Below are positions 25,471 through 34,854 of a stretch of DNA of 64,000 nucleotides, piece after piece. Every line of letters starts with the position of its first letter. Positions within the stretch are counted from its first letter, which is position 1. A program made the position numbers and the translations under genes. The stretch lies in contig CABIZD010000001.1 in NCBI GenBank assembly GCA_902363125.1, positions 186,001 through 250,000 of the forward strand. The letters are read 5' to 3'. Source of the stretch: Coriobacteriaceae bacterium. GTDB taxonomy: Bacteria > Actinomycetota > Coriobacteriia > Coriobacteriales > Coriobacteriaceae. Under the pieces are notes generated by a model. The model was not told the DNA's origin. It made no database searches and saw only the letters and a program-made list of their open reading frames with translations.

Positions 25471-27192
25471 TTAACGGCGGGCCGCCTTAACAAGCTCGGC
25501 AACCTTGGCGACGACCTCGTCAATCGCCACGTCCTCGCGCTCGCCCGTGGCACGGTCCTTGAGCTCAACGGTGCCATTCTTAAGGCCACGCTTGCCAAGC
25601 ACCACCTGATACGGGAATCCCATAAGGTCGTTATCGGCAAACTTAAAGCCGGGACGCTCGTCACGGTCGTCGACGACGACCTCGATACCCTCGGCGCACA
25701 AGCCCTCGACGATTTGGTCGCAGACGGTTGCGCACTCCTCCTTCTTGGGATCGAGCGGAATCACAGCGACCTCGTACGGGGCAACGGAAACCGGCCAGAC
25801 GATACCGTGCTCGTCGTTGTGCTGCTCCACGACGGCAGCAAGCGAGCGGGACACGCCCACGCCGTAGCAACCCATGATAAGCGGCTTCTCCTTGCCGTCC
25901 TCGTCCATAAAGGTGGCGCCCATGGCCTCGGAATACTTGGTACCCAGCTGGAAGACCTGCGAGACCTCGATGCCGCGAGCAGCAGAGAGCGGCTTGCCGC
26001 AGTGCGGGCAGGGATCGCCGGCAACGACGGTGACCAGATCTGCCCACTCATCGACGGTAAAGTCGCGCTCGGGGCAGGCACCGGTAAAGTGATAATCGAC
26101 CTCGTTGGCACCGCAGGCCCACTGCTTGGACTCGCGCAGGCTCTCGTCGCACACCAGACGGATGCCCTCGGGCAAGTTAACCGGTCCGATAAAGCCCTTG
26201 TGCAGACCGTAGGTCTGGAGCTCCTCGTCCGTCATCATGCGATAGCCCTTGCCAAAGACGTGCTCGGCCTTGCAGTCATTGAGCTCGTGGTCGCCCGGGA
26301 CAATGGCCACGACCGGCTTGCCCTCGGCATCGATCAACGCCAGCGACTTTCGCGTACCGTTCTCGGGGAACCCAAAGAACTTAGCAACGGCCTCAATGGT
26401 GCCCATGCCCGGAGTCTCGACCTTGGTAAGCGTACCGTCACCGGGACCCTCGGTCACGACGACCTTGGTGCTTGCAGCCTCATCATCGGCGGCAAAACCG
26501 CAGTCATCGCAATAGACGAGAGAAGCCTCGCCGGCGTCGGCCAAAGCCATGTACTCGACGGAGGTATCGCCACCGATCTCGCCGGAGTCGGCAACGACGG
26601 GCAAGGCTTTGATGTAGCAGCGCTCGCAAATGTTAGCGTAGGCCTGCTTCATCTTGTCATACTCCTCCTGCAAGCTCTCCTGCGTGGCGGAGAAGCTGTA
26701 GGCATCCTTCATGATGAACTCGCGACCGCGCATCAGGCCAAAACGGGGACGGAACTCGTCGCGGAACTTATCCTGGATGTGATAGAGGTTCACTGGCAGC
26801 TGCTTATAGGAGCGCAGCTCGTTGCGCACCAGGGCCGTGACGGTCTCCTCGTGCGTGGGGCCCAGCACGAACTCGCGACCATGACGGTCGTCAAAGCGCA
26901 CAAGCTCCTTGCCATAGGCATCGATACGGCCGGACTCACGCCACAACTCGGCATCGACCATGATAGGCATCATAAGCTCCTGGGCGCCGGCGGCGTCCAT
27001 CTCGTCGCGCACGATGTTCTCAATCTTGCGAATCGAGCGCCATGCGAGCGGCAGGTAGGAATACAGACCGGCGGCCTCCTTGCGGATCATGCCGGCACGG
27101 AGCAGCAGGCGGTGGCTGGCGAGCTCAGCGTCCGCCGGATCCTCTTTAAGCGTCGGCGCATAGAGCTTAGACATATACATTGCTCGGGTCAT
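25471..27192 (-). CDS. proS: Prolyl-tRNA synthetase
   Basis: Class II enzyme that charges tRNA-Pro. Motif 1 region RKEAAGLYSYLPLAWRS, motif 2 (RDEFRPRFGLMRGREFIMKD) and motif 3 (GCYGVGVSRSLAAVVEQ) are present. The 573-residue length and the segment between motifs 2 and 3 indicate the bacterial type with the INS editing domain, which removes Ala-tRNA-Pro. The ATG at 27192 directly follows the ispG stop behind GAGGAG. It is the last gene of the pyrH-to-proS operon. Confidence 0.97.
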   Translation of the reverse strand: MTRAMYMSKLYAPTLKEDPADAELASHRLLLRAGMIRKEAAGLYSYLPLAWRSIRKIENIVRDEMDAAGAQELMMPIMVDAELWRESGRIDAYGKELVRFDDRHGREFVLGPTHEETVTALVRNELRSYKQLPVNLYHIQDKFRDEFRPRFGLMRGREFIMKDAYSFSATQESLQEEYDKMKQAYANICERCYIKALPVVADSGEIGGDTSVEYMALADAGEASLVYCDDCGFAADDEAASTKVVVTEGPGDGTLTKVETPGMGTIEAVAKFFGFPENGTRKSLALIDAEGKPVVAIVPGDHELNDCKAEHVFGKGYRMMTDEELQTYGLHKGFIGPVNLPEGIRLVCDESLRESKQWACGANEVDYHFTGACPERDFTVDEWADLVTVVAGDPCPHCGKPLSAARGIEVSQVFQLGTKYSEAMGATFMDEDGKEKPLIMGCYGVGVSRSLAAVVEQHNDEHGIVWPVSVAPYEVAVIPLDPKKEECATVCDQIVEGLCAEGIEVVVDDRDERPGFKFADNDLMGFPYQVVLGKRGLKNGTVELKDRATGEREDVAIDEVVAKVAELVKAARR

Positions 27193-28275
27193 TTATTTCT
27201 CCTCAATAAGCTTGTCGACCTCTGCCATAAGCGCGTCGACAATTTGGTCCTCAGCTACTTTACCAATGATCTGGCCATGCGAAAAGAGCAAGGCCTGACC
27301 ACGTCCGCAAGCAACGCCCAGGTCGGCATCAGAAGCCTCACCGGGGCCATTAACGGCACATCCCATGACGGCAATCGAAAGCGGCGCGGCATAGTTCTTA
27401 AGCCGCTCGGTTACTTCCTCGGCGATGGGAATCAGGTTAACCTGGCAGCGGGCGCACGTGGGGCAAGAGACAATCTCGGGACCACGGCGACGCAGGCCCA
27501 GTGACTGCAAAATTCCCCAGGCGACCGGCGGCTCCTCAACCGGATCGGCCGTGAGCGACACACGCATGGTGTCGCCGATGCCTTCGGAAAGCAAGATACC
27601 CAAGCCTACAGAGCTCTTGATGGTGCCCTGAAGCTTGGTCCCCGCCTCCGTCACGCCCAGGTGGAGCGGAACATGCGGTATCTCGCGCGACAGGGCGCGA
27701 TAGGTATCAAGCGTCGTCTGTACGCTATGGGCCTTGGCGGAAAGCACGATGTTGGTAAACCCACGGTCCTCAAAGTGCCGCACAAAGCGCTCGCTCGACA
27801 TCACGAGCTTCTCGGGCTGCGTGAGGTCGTCGCGCTCGGCGATATCCTGCTCAAGCGAGCCGGCGTTGACGCCGATGCGAATCGCACAGCCCGCAGCGCC
27901 GGCAGCGTCGATGACGGCATCGACCTTAGCCCAATCGCCGATATTACCGGGATTGATACGCAGTTTGGAGGCACCAGCCTCGACGGCGCCGATGGCGAGC
28001 TTATGGTTAAAGTGAATATCGGCGACAATCGGCACCGGGGACTCAGCACAGATGGTACGGAAGCCCTCGAGCGCGGCCTCGGTGGGCACGCTCACGCGCA
28101 CGATATCGCAGCCCGCCCGCGCCAACGCGCGAACCTGCCCAAGCGTTGCCTGAGCATCGGCGGTATCGGTGCAGGTCATGGACTGAACCACGACCGGCGC
28201 GCCGCCGCCGATCTGCACGCCGCCCACATGCACGGGGCGCGTCAGCTCGCGCGGCAAAGAATGGGATAGAGACAA
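27193..28275 (-). CDS. ispG: 4-hydroxy-3-methylbut-2-enyl diphosphate synthase (IspG)
   Basis: Iron-sulfur enzyme of the MEP pathway converting MEcPP to HMBPP. The start region TRPVHVGGVQIGGGAPVVVQSM is canonical. The three [4Fe-4S] cysteines lie in SCPTCARC and VMGCAVNGPGEA near the C-terminus. I place the start at TTG 28275, eight bases after GGGGAG (360 residues); GTG at 28284 is an alternative, and the frame up to 28362 overlaps rseP and is unlikely. It shares an operon with dxr, the second MEP-pathway enzyme. Confidence 0.94.
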   Translation of the reverse strand: MSLSHSLPRELTRPVHVGGVQIGGGAPVVVQSMTCTDTADAQATLGQVRALARAGCDIVRVSVPTEAALEGFRTICAESPVPIVADIHFNHKLAIGAVEAGASKLRINPGNIGDWAKVDAVIDAAGAAGCAIRIGVNAGSLEQDIAERDDLTQPEKLVMSSERFVRHFEDRGFTNIVLSAKAHSVQTTLDTYRALSREIPHVPLHLGVTEAGTKLQGTIKSSVGLGILLSEGIGDTMRVSLTADPVEEPPVAWGILQSLGLRRRGPEIVSCPTCARCQVNLIPIAEEVTERLKNYAAPLSIAVMGCAVNGPGEASDADLGVACGRGQALLFSHGQIIGKVAEDQIVDALMAEVDKLIEEK

Positions 28276-28288
28276 TCCAAACACTCCC

Positions 28289-29650
28289 CTAGAGAATAAA
28301 TCGAAGGATGTCGGAACGAAGCATATAGACAAACAGCAGCGCAAAGAGCGCGATGCCCACATAGCTCACAATCGTCTGGACCTTGAGCGGCAGCTCGCGG
28401 CCCGCAATCTTTTGAATGATCTCGATGACCAGCTTGCCGCCATCGAGTGGTGGGATGGGCAGCAGGTTCATAAAGCCAAGCGAGAACGAAATGAGGGCGG
28501 CAAACGAAAGGAACGTGGCAGGGCCGGCAGCAGCGGCCTGTGAGGACATAACGCTAATACCCACGATCGAAGAAGACTGATCGAGAATCTCCATCGTATG
28601 CTGCGGCTGGAGCAGGCGCATCACGCCTTCCGCTGTCTGCACGACATAGGAGAACGACAGGCGAGCCGACGTGATGGGGTCTAAACGGACCACCTGCGTA
28701 GAAGCATACACACCTAGGCGCTCGTCCTCTTTGAGCGCAACCGTGGTCGAATGCTGCTTGCCGTCACGCTCGTAATCGATAGCGATATCGTCCTTACCGG
28801 CAGCCTTGCCGATGGCATCGTAAACGTCCATCCAAGTAGAGCACGATACTCCGTCAACCGAAAGGATCGCGTCGCCGCCCTCGATACCCGCCTTGGCGGC
28901 AATAGACCCCTCGTCAACCTGACCGATCACGTTGGTATCCATCGGCACGGTGACACCCGCAATGGAATAGATACTCATAAGGAGCAAAAAGCCTGTCAAG
29001 ATATTGACAATAATGCCCGCGAGCAGCATAAAGGCGCGCTTGAGAAAGCCCTGGCCAAGATAGGTGTGCGAACGCTCTTGTGCAAGGAACTCGGCCTCGC
29101 CGCACGGCAGCTCCCACACATCGCCCTCGGCAGTTGAATGTTCGCGATCGAAACGGCGACCGTCAAAGGTGGTGTAACCCGCCGCGTCTCGCGGCAGCGT
29201 CTGATACTTGGTGGGATAGTAGCTCGGCGAGGGCTTCTCCCCTTCCTCATACCAGGGAGCGATGGAGCCCCAGCCCAGCAAAAGGGCACAAGCCTCGAGC
29301 ACATCCTCCTCGGAAAGCTCGAGCTCGACAGCAAGGTCGGCCACGGTCACGCGACCATGACGATAGATAGCCGCGAGCACGCGATCGGCGCACGAGACAT
29401 CGGTCGGATCCATACCGCAGATGGCAGCGTAGCCACCCAGCAGCAGCGGGGTCACGCCAAACTTGGTTCCAATGCGACGCGACGTGTAATGGATGTCAAA
29501 GCGGCACGGCAGACCCAAAAAGAACTCGGTCACACGGACGCCGCAGGCACGCGCCGCCAAAAAGTGGCCGCCCTCGTGCAAAAACACGAGGACGGAAAGC
29601 ATCAGCAGGCCCCAAAAGACCGATGAGAGAACGCTCAGAACAGTATCCAT
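28289..29650 (-). CDS. rseP: RseP-type site-2 protease with an inserted winged-helix-like domain
   Basis: Membrane zinc protease that cleaves membrane-bound regulators. The first helix has the HEGGH metal motif (about residues 25-29). A PDZ domain follows (VDEGSIAAKAGIEGGDAILSVDG), then the third metal ligand in NLLPIPPLDGG. Unusually, about 110 residues (roughly 80-195) separate the first helix and LLLGGY from the next helix. They include a helical stretch (RVTVADLAVELELSEEDVLE) that looks like a winged helix, then a Tyr/Pro-rich stretch. The start is ATG 29650 (453 residues) with AAGGA rather far upstream; TTG 29665 is possible. Confidence 0.9.
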   Translation of the reverse strand: MDTVLSVLSSVFWGLLMLSVLVFLHEGGHFLAARACGVRVTEFFLGLPCRFDIHYTSRRIGTKFGVTPLLLGGYAAICGMDPTDVSCADRVLAAIYRHGRVTVADLAVELELSEEDVLEACALLLGWGSIAPWYEEGEKPSPSYYPTKYQTLPRDAAGYTTFDGRRFDREHSTAEGDVWELPCGEAEFLAQERSHTYLGQGFLKRAFMLLAGIIVNILTGFLLLMSIYSIAGVTVPMDTNVIGQVDEGSIAAKAGIEGGDAILSVDGVSCSTWMDVYDAIGKAAGKDDIAIDYERDGKQHSTTVALKEDERLGVYASTQVVRLDPITSARLSFSYVVQTAEGVMRLLQPQHTMEILDQSSSIVGISVMSSQAAAAGPATFLSFAALISFSLGFMNLLPIPPLDGGKLVIEIIQKIAGRELPLKVQTIVSYVGIALFALLFVYMLRSDILRFIL

Positions 29651-29675
29651 AAAACGAAAAAGCAATCCTTATGGG

Positions 29676-30863
29676 TTAGGAACGGGTTGCGGCGAGCACC
29701 TGCGCAGCCTTTTCACGCGCCCACGCATCGATGTCGCGAAGCTGCTCAAACGAATCGACCGCCTGCATATCGTGGGCGTCCATGCAGGATTCCACAATGC
29801 GATCGATATCGGTAAAGCTGCAGCCATCGTGCAGGAAGGCATCGACGGCAACCTCGTTGGCGGCATTGAGCACGCACGGCATGGTGCCACCCGTCTTGCC
29901 GGCACGCTCGGCCAGTGCCAGACAGCGGAAGGTATCCATGTCGGCAGCATCAAACGTGAGCTGCCCCAGCTCGCGGAAATCGATACGAGGCGCCGGGGTA
30001 TCCCAACGCTCGGGATACGAGAACGCGAACTGGATGGGAATACGCATGTCGGATGCACCGAGATGCGCCATCACGGAGCCGTCGGCGAACTCGACCATAG
30101 AGTGAATCTTGGACTGACGCTGCACGACCACGTTAATGAAATCGAGGTCGCAGTTAAACAGATGCATGGCCTCAATGCGCTCCAGGCCCTTGTTCATGAG
30201 GGTGGCGGAGTCAATGGTGATCTTGGCACCCATGGCCCACGTGGGATGCGCGAGGGCATCGGCACGCGTCACGCGATCGAGCTCGTCGCGCGTGCGGCCA
30301 AAGAACGGACCGCCCGAGCAGGTGAGCCAAATACAATGAGCCTCGCGCGGGTTCTCCCCCAGATAGCACTGGTAAATGGCGGAGTGCTCAGAGTCGACTG
30401 GAATAAGCTGGCCCGGTTGTGCCAACGGCATAAGCAAGTCGCCACCGACGACGAGGGACTCCTTGTTGGCAAGGGCAAGGCGCTTATTCGAGGTCAAGGC
30501 CGCATGGCTCGCCTCGAGACCGGCGGCGCCCACAATAGCGACGAGCACGCAGTCGACATCGTCGCGACGCGCGAGCTCGCAAACCGCCTGCGCGCCAACG
30601 CCGAGCTTCGTTCCCTCGGGCAACTCCTGCAGCACGGCGTCATCGCCATGAGCGGCATCGGCCACGGCAACCGCCGGAACCGAGAACTCACGGGCAGCGG
30701 CAACGAGCTCAGAGGTACTGGAGTTAACGGACAGCGCCGTCACCTGCAGGCGATCGGCATGCTGGCGGCACACATCGAGCGCCTGGGTGCCGATAGAGCC
30801 TGTACAGCCCAGGATGGCAACGCGGAGACGTCCATCGGAGCCATACGTCGTCTGGAAAGACAT
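29676..30863 (-). CDS. dxr: 1-deoxy-D-xylulose 5-phosphate reductoisomerase
   Basis: First committed MEP-pathway enzyme: DXP to MEP with NADPH. The NADPH motif ILGCTGSIGTQALDV is at the N-terminus. LANKESLVVGG and PVDSEHSAIYQC mark the metal and substrate site, and the MNKGLE helix is present. Its 395 residues are normal. The ATG shares one base with the cdsA stop (TAATG). Confidence 0.97.
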   Translation of the reverse strand: MSFQTTYGSDGRLRVAILGCTGSIGTQALDVCRQHADRLQVTALSVNSSTSELVAAAREFSVPAVAVADAAHGDDAVLQELPEGTKLGVGAQAVCELARRDDVDCVLVAIVGAAGLEASHAALTSNKRLALANKESLVVGGDLLMPLAQPGQLIPVDSEHSAIYQCYLGENPREAHCIWLTCSGGPFFGRTRDELDRVTRADALAHPTWAMGAKITIDSATLMNKGLERIEAMHLFNCDLDFINVVVQRQSKIHSMVEFADGSVMAHLGASDMRIPIQFAFSYPERWDTPAPRIDFRELGQLTFDAADMDTFRCLALAERAGKTGGTMPCVLNAANEVAVDAFLHDGCSFTDIDRIVESCMDAHDMQAVDSFEQLRDIDAWAREKAAQVLAATRS

Positions 30864-31762
30864 TACAGCACGCCTCCGATCATCAGCAACAGCTGCGCGG
30901 TGATACAGCCGAAGATAAGCGAATCGCTACGATCGAGCATGCCGCCGTGGCCCGGGATAAGGTTGCCGGAATCCTTGACGCCCACACCGCGCTTGATGCG
31001 CGACTCGATAAGGTCGCCGATAACGCCCAGAATGGACACAACCACGCCGCACAGCAGCGCATAGGGCAGGCTGAGCTTGTAGAAGTGCGTCGCCCACAGG
31101 ATGAGCCAAATCAAAACCGAGCCCAGGATGCCGCCGACAAACCCCTCCCAGCTCTTTTTGGGAGAAATCTTGGGAACCATCTTGTGCTTGCCGATACGGC
31201 TGCCCACGATGTAGGCAAACGAATCGGAGACCCAAAGGGACGCGCAAACGCCCACTGAAAGCAGGGCACCGGCAAAACCGGGCACGGCATCGCGCAGCAG
31301 CACGATAGCCGACAGCATAAAGCCAGTGTAGATGGGACCCATGAGCGTCACTGCCACATCAGAGATGCGGGTACGCGGCGACCAGACATACCAAATGCCC
31401 ACAGCGAGCATCAGGGCAAAAAGCAGGGCATTCAGCAACATCGAATCGCCCAACGCCGACAGCGGAAAGAGTACGGCGGCAGCGATACCCATGCGCTCGT
31501 TAGCCATCTTGCCATCGAGCCTTGTCATACGGAAAAACTCATAGCAGCACAGACCGCTCATGACGGAAACAAAGATGGCCGTGGGCACGATACCCAAAAC
31601 CAGGCACAGGATAAAGACAACGGCGTAGACGATACCGGCGGCGGCACGGGTAATAAAGCCCGCCAGCCACGAACCGGTGCCGCTCTTCGCTGCAGGCGCT
31701 CCCGCAGTGGCAGCTTTGCGCGCAGGCGTCTTGGGAGCAGATGCCTTGGGACGATCGGACAC
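30863..31762 (-). CDS. cdsA: Phosphatidate cytidylyltransferase (CDP-diglyceride synthase)
   Basis: Integral membrane enzyme making CDP-diacylglycerol, precursor of all phospholipids. About seven or eight hydrophobic helices are followed by the family signature RIKRGVGVKDSGNLIPGHGG...DRSDS at the C-terminus. An Ala/Lys/Pro-rich tail of about 30 residues (SAPKTPARKAATAGAPAAKS) precedes the first helix and looks disordered. The start is GTG 31762 behind GAGGAGG. It follows uppS, as in many bacteria. Confidence 0.95.
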   Translation of the reverse strand: MSDRPKASAPKTPARKAATAGAPAAKSGTGSWLAGFITRAAAGIVYAVVFILCLVLGIVPTAIFVSVMSGLCCYEFFRMTRLDGKMANERMGIAAAVLFPLSALGDSMLLNALLFALMLAVGIWYVWSPRTRISDVAVTLMGPIYTGFMLSAIVLLRDAVPGFAGALLSVGVCASLWVSDSFAYIVGSRIGKHKMVPKISPKKSWEGFVGGILGSVLIWLILWATHFYKLSLPYALLCGVVVSILGVIGDLIESRIKRGVGVKDSGNLIPGHGGMLDRSDSLIFGCITAQLLLMIGGVL

Positions 31763-31764
31763 GA

Positions 31765-32559
31765 TTAAGCCTCCTCGGTCTTGCTCAGTCCACCAAACCT
31801 ACGGTCACGGCCCTGATAGGCCAAAATGGCGTCGACAAGGCCCCAACGATCAAAGTCGGGCCAATAGGTATCGGTGACGTAGAACTCGGAATAAGCCACC
31901 TGCCACAGCAGATAGTTCGAAAGGCGCAGCTCACCAGAGGTGCGAATCACAAGCTCAGGATCGGGAAGGCCGGCAGTATAGAGGTGGGAAGCCACCATGT
32001 CGTCATCAATTGCGGCAGGATCGATCTTACCGGCGGCAGCGTCGAGTGCAATCTGACGGACAGCGCGGGTAATCTCGGCACGCGCGCCGTAGTTGACGGC
32101 AAGAGCCAGCGTCATACCGGTGTGATCGGCGCACTCGGCAAGACCGCGTTCAAAAACGTCGCGGGTCTTCTTGGGCAGCGCGGAAATGTCGCCCAAAAAG
32201 ACAACGCGCACGTTTTCGCGCTTCAGAAGAGGCAGCTCGTCGATAAACGTCTTGGCAAACAGATGCATCAAGACGTTGACCTCATGCTGCGGACGGTTCC
32301 AGTTTTCGGTAGAAAACGCATAGGCAGAAAGCACGTCGACGCCCAGGCGCACGCAGGCGGTAATGATCTCGCGCAGCGAGAGGATACCTGCCTTATGACC
32401 CTCGGTGCGTGCAAGACCGCGCGACGTGGCCCAACGACCGTTGCCGTCCATGATGCACGAGATATGGTGCGGAATGTTATTGAGGTCAAGGTCGGAAAAA
32501 CCGACGCCCGCAGGGGCGTCGGCAAAGTACTCGACCAGTTTATGCTCGTCGTATTGCAC
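31765..32559 (-). CDS. uppS: Undecaprenyl diphosphate synthase
   Basis: cis-Prenyltransferase that makes the C55 lipid carrier for peptidoglycan and other wall polymers. The pyrophosphate-binding MDGNGRWA motif (Asp catalytic) is present, followed by GHKAG, SAYAFSTENWNRP, and the C-terminal DPELVIRTSGELRLSNYLLWQ...Y. The length is 264 residues. The start is GTG 32559, just after the frr stop. Confidence 0.97.
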   Translation of the reverse strand: MQYDEHKLVEYFADAPAGVGFSDLDLNNIPHHISCIMDGNGRWATSRGLARTEGHKAGILSLREIITACVRLGVDVLSAYAFSTENWNRPQHEVNVLMHLFAKTFIDELPLLKRENVRVVFLGDISALPKKTRDVFERGLAECADHTGMTLALAVNYGARAEITRAVRQIALDAAAGKIDPAAIDDDMVASHLYTAGLPDPELVIRTSGELRLSNYLLWQVAYSEFYVTDTYWPDFDRWGLVDAILAYQGRDRRFGGLSKTEEA

Positions 32560-32560
32560 C

Positions 32561-33097
32561 TTAGATCTCCATGACCTCGGCTTCTTTTTCCTTCAGAAGC
32601 TCCTCGACCTTGGCGACATACTCATCGGTGTGCTTCTGGACCTTGGCCTGCTCGCGACGGACATCGTCCTCGGTGAGCTCCTCATCGCGCTCGAGCTTAT
32701 TGTTGAAGTCGCGACGGATGTTACGGATAGACACCTTGGCCTGCTCGGCGTACTCGCGGCACTCCTTGACGAGTTCGCGACGGCGCTCCTCAGTGGGCGC
32801 CGGGAACGGCAGACGAACGACGGTGCCATCAGAGTTGGGGGTAATGCCCAGATCGGAAGCGCCGATGGCCTTGACGATAGCGTTGATGAGCGCCTTGTCC
32901 CACGGCTCGATGAGCAGCATGTGAGCCTCGGGGGTCTTGACGGCGGCAACCTGCGTGACCGGCGTGGGGACACCGTAATAATCAACGGTGATGTCGGACA
33001 GAATGTTGGCGTTGGCGCGACCGGTACGGACCTTGGAGAAGTTATGCTTGAGGGACTCGAGCGACTTGTCCATATGGGCGGTGATGTTCTCTGCCAT
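32561..33097 (-). CDS. frr: Ribosome recycling factor
   Basis: Splits post-termination ribosomes with EF-G. Hallmarks are the start KSLESLKHNFSKVRTGRANA, the VDYYG(V)PTP hinge, and the C-terminal helix NIRRDFNNKLE. At 178 residues it is slightly shorter than the usual 185. The ATG follows AGGAGG that overlaps the pyrH stop, so translation is coupled to pyrH. Confidence 0.97.
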   Translation of the reverse strand: MAENITAHMDKSLESLKHNFSKVRTGRANANILSDITVDYYGVPTPVTQVAAVKTPEAHMLLIEPWDKALINAIVKAIGASDLGITPNSDGTVVRLPFPAPTEERRRELVKECREYAEQAKVSIRNIRRDFNNKLERDEELTEDDVRREQAKVQKHTDEYVAKVEELLKEKEAEVMEI

Positions 33098-33099
33098 GC

Positions 33100-33822
33100 T
33101 TAATCCTCCTGATAGACGAGCGTGCCGACGGGCTCACCCGAAAGCGCGCGCTTGACGGTGTCCTCGCCATCGATGTTGAGGACCAAAATCGGCATACGGT
33201 TATCCTGGCACAGTGCCGTAGCCGTGGAATCCATAACCTGCAGGCCGCGGACGAGAACCTCGTGATAGGTAATCTTGTCAAAACGGACGGCATCGGCGCA
33301 CTTGACGGGATCCTTGTCGTAGATGCCGTCGACCTTGGTGGCTTTAATCAGAATCTCGGCGCCGATCTCGCACGCACGAAGAGCCGCGGCGGTGTCGGTC
33401 GTAAAGTACGGATTGCCCGAACCAGCAGCGAAGATGACGACGTTGCCCTTGGACAGATGGTTGATAGCGCGGCGACGAATATAGGGCTCGCAGATCTCGT
33501 TCATCTGGATAGCGCTCATCACGCGGCAGGGAACGTCGTTATGCTCGAAGGCATCCTGCAGGGCGAGCGCGTTCATAACGGTTGCAAGCATGCCCATGTA
33601 GTCGGCCTGAGCACGCTCCATGCCACCGGCAGCGCCGGCCATGCCGCGGAAAATATTGCCGCCGCCGACAACGACGCCGACCTCATGGCCAACGGCGAGC
33701 AGCTCCTTGACCTGCTTGGCAAGATGGTCGGTAACCTTGGGGTCGATGCCATATTGGCCGTCGCCCATCAGTGCTTCGCCGGAAAGCTTAAGAAGCACGC
33801 GTTTATATCGGATGTCGGACAA
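33100..33822 (-). CDS. pyrH: UMP kinase
   Basis: Amino-acid-kinase-fold enzyme phosphorylating UMP to [25 protein letters not shown], the acceptor-site region [15 protein letters not shown], and [12 protein letters not shown] are all present. The length is 240. The start is TTG 33822 with AAAGGAGG upstream. It is first in pyrH-frr-uppS-cdsA-dxr-rseP-ispG-proS. A TGTTATCAT -10 candidate lies about 30 bases upstream, just after the tsf terminator. Confidence 0.97.
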   Translation of the reverse strand: MSDIRYKRVLLKLSGEALMGDGQYGIDPKVTDHLAKQVKELLAVGHEVGVVVGGGNIFRGMAGAAGGMERAQADYMGMLATVMNALALQDAFEHNDVPCRVMSAIQMNEICEPYIRRRAINHLSKGNVVIFAAGSGNPYFTTDTAAALRACEIGAEILIKATKVDGIYDKDPVKCADAVRFDKITYHEVLVRGLQVMDSTATALCQDNRMPILVLNIDGEDTVKRALSGEPVGTLVYQED

Positions 33823-33885
33823 AGCGATCCTCCTTTAATTAGACTCTCAATATGATAACAAAGGCTTAACGGGGAGCCATGAAAA

Positions 33886-33916
33886 AGCAGGCTGTGAGTA
33901 AAACCCACAGCCTGCT
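33886..33916 (-). terminator. tsf terminator
   Basis: An 11-bp perfect stem AGCAGGCTGTG/CACAGCCTGCT lies 23 bases past the tsf stop on the minus strand and runs into TTTTTC. It separates rpsB-tsf from the pyrH operon. Confidence 0.88.
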
Positions 33917-33939
33917 CATTACCAGCTACAAGAGCTTAT

Positions 33940-34809
33940 TTACTCGCCACGGACCAGACGGTCGAAGGCAACGACGGTAATGGTGTCGCCAAGCTCCTTG
34001 GAGACCTGCTCAGCGTACTTCTTGATGGTGAGGGAGCTGTCCTTGATGAACTCCTGCTCGGTGAGCACGGACTGCTTGTAGAACTTCTCCAGACGGCCGA
34101 CAGCCATCTTCTCCTGGATAGCCTCGGGCTTGCCGGACTCGGCAGCCTGAGCCATGTAGATCTGCTTCTCGTGCTCGACGGTCTCGGCCGGAACCTGATC
34201 GCGGGTAGCGCAGATCGGGGCGACGGCGGCAACCTGAAGGGCAACGTCGTGAGCGAAGGCCTTGAAGGACTCAGCCTGAGCAGTCTCGGCCTTCTCGAAA
34301 GCAAACTCGACGAGGACGCCGATCTTACCACCCATGTGGATGTAAGAAGCGAGAGCGCCGTTCTCGGCCTTGCGGGCGGCGAAGCGGGAGATCTTCATGT
34401 TCTCGCCCATGATGTGAATCATCTCGGTGAGCTCGGAGGAAACGGTCTCCTCGCCCATCGGCTTCTCGAGCAGAGCGTCGACGTCAGCAGGCTCGGTGGT
34501 AGCGACAACCTCAGCGACCTTGGAAGCAAAGCCGGTGAACTTGGCGTTGGAGCCAACGAAGTCGGTCTCGCAGGAGAGCTCGAGCAGAGCGCCGGTCTTG
34601 CCATCCTCGGAGACGAACGCGGCGACAGCGCCCTCGTTGGTCTCACGGCCAGCCTTCTTGGCAGCCTTGGCAAGGCCGTTCTTGCGCAGAACGTCGACAG
34701 CGGCGTCCATGTCGCCGTCAGCCTCGACGAGAGCCTTCTTGCACTCCATCATCGGGGAGTCGGTCATCTCGCGGAGCTGCTTGACCATAGCGGCGGTAAT
34801 CTGGGCCAT
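33940..34809 (-). CDS. tsf: Elongation factor Ts
   Basis: Nucleotide exchange factor for EF-Tu. The UBA-like start (MAQITAAMVKQLREMTDSPM, then MECKKALVEADGD) and the dimer-core motif LSCETDFV (TDFV contacts EF-Tu) are clear. The C-terminal module ends VAFDRLVRGE. The start ATG 34809 has AAAGGA upstream (289 residues). It is 45 bases downstream of rpsB with no terminator between. Confidence 0.97.
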   Translation of the reverse strand: MAQITAAMVKQLREMTDSPMMECKKALVEADGDMDAAVDVLRKNGLAKAAKKAGRETNEGAVAAFVSEDGKTGALLELSCETDFVGSNAKFTGFASKVAEVVATTEPADVDALLEKPMGEETVSSELTEMIHIMGENMKISRFAARKAENGALASYIHMGGKIGVLVEFAFEKAETAQAESFKAFAHDVALQVAAVAPICATRDQVPAETVEHEKQIYMAQAAESGKPEAIQEKMAVGRLEKFYKQSVLTEQEFIKDSSLTIKKYAEQVSKELGDTITVVAFDRLVRGE

Positions 34810-34854
34810 TGTGGTTCCTTTCAAAGAGATGAAAAAGAATTAACTAAGACTGAT

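Noticed and set aside
25714..27504. 596-codon frame opposite proS and ispG
   Set aside because: Spans two well-supported genes on the other strand; composition is that of a shadow.
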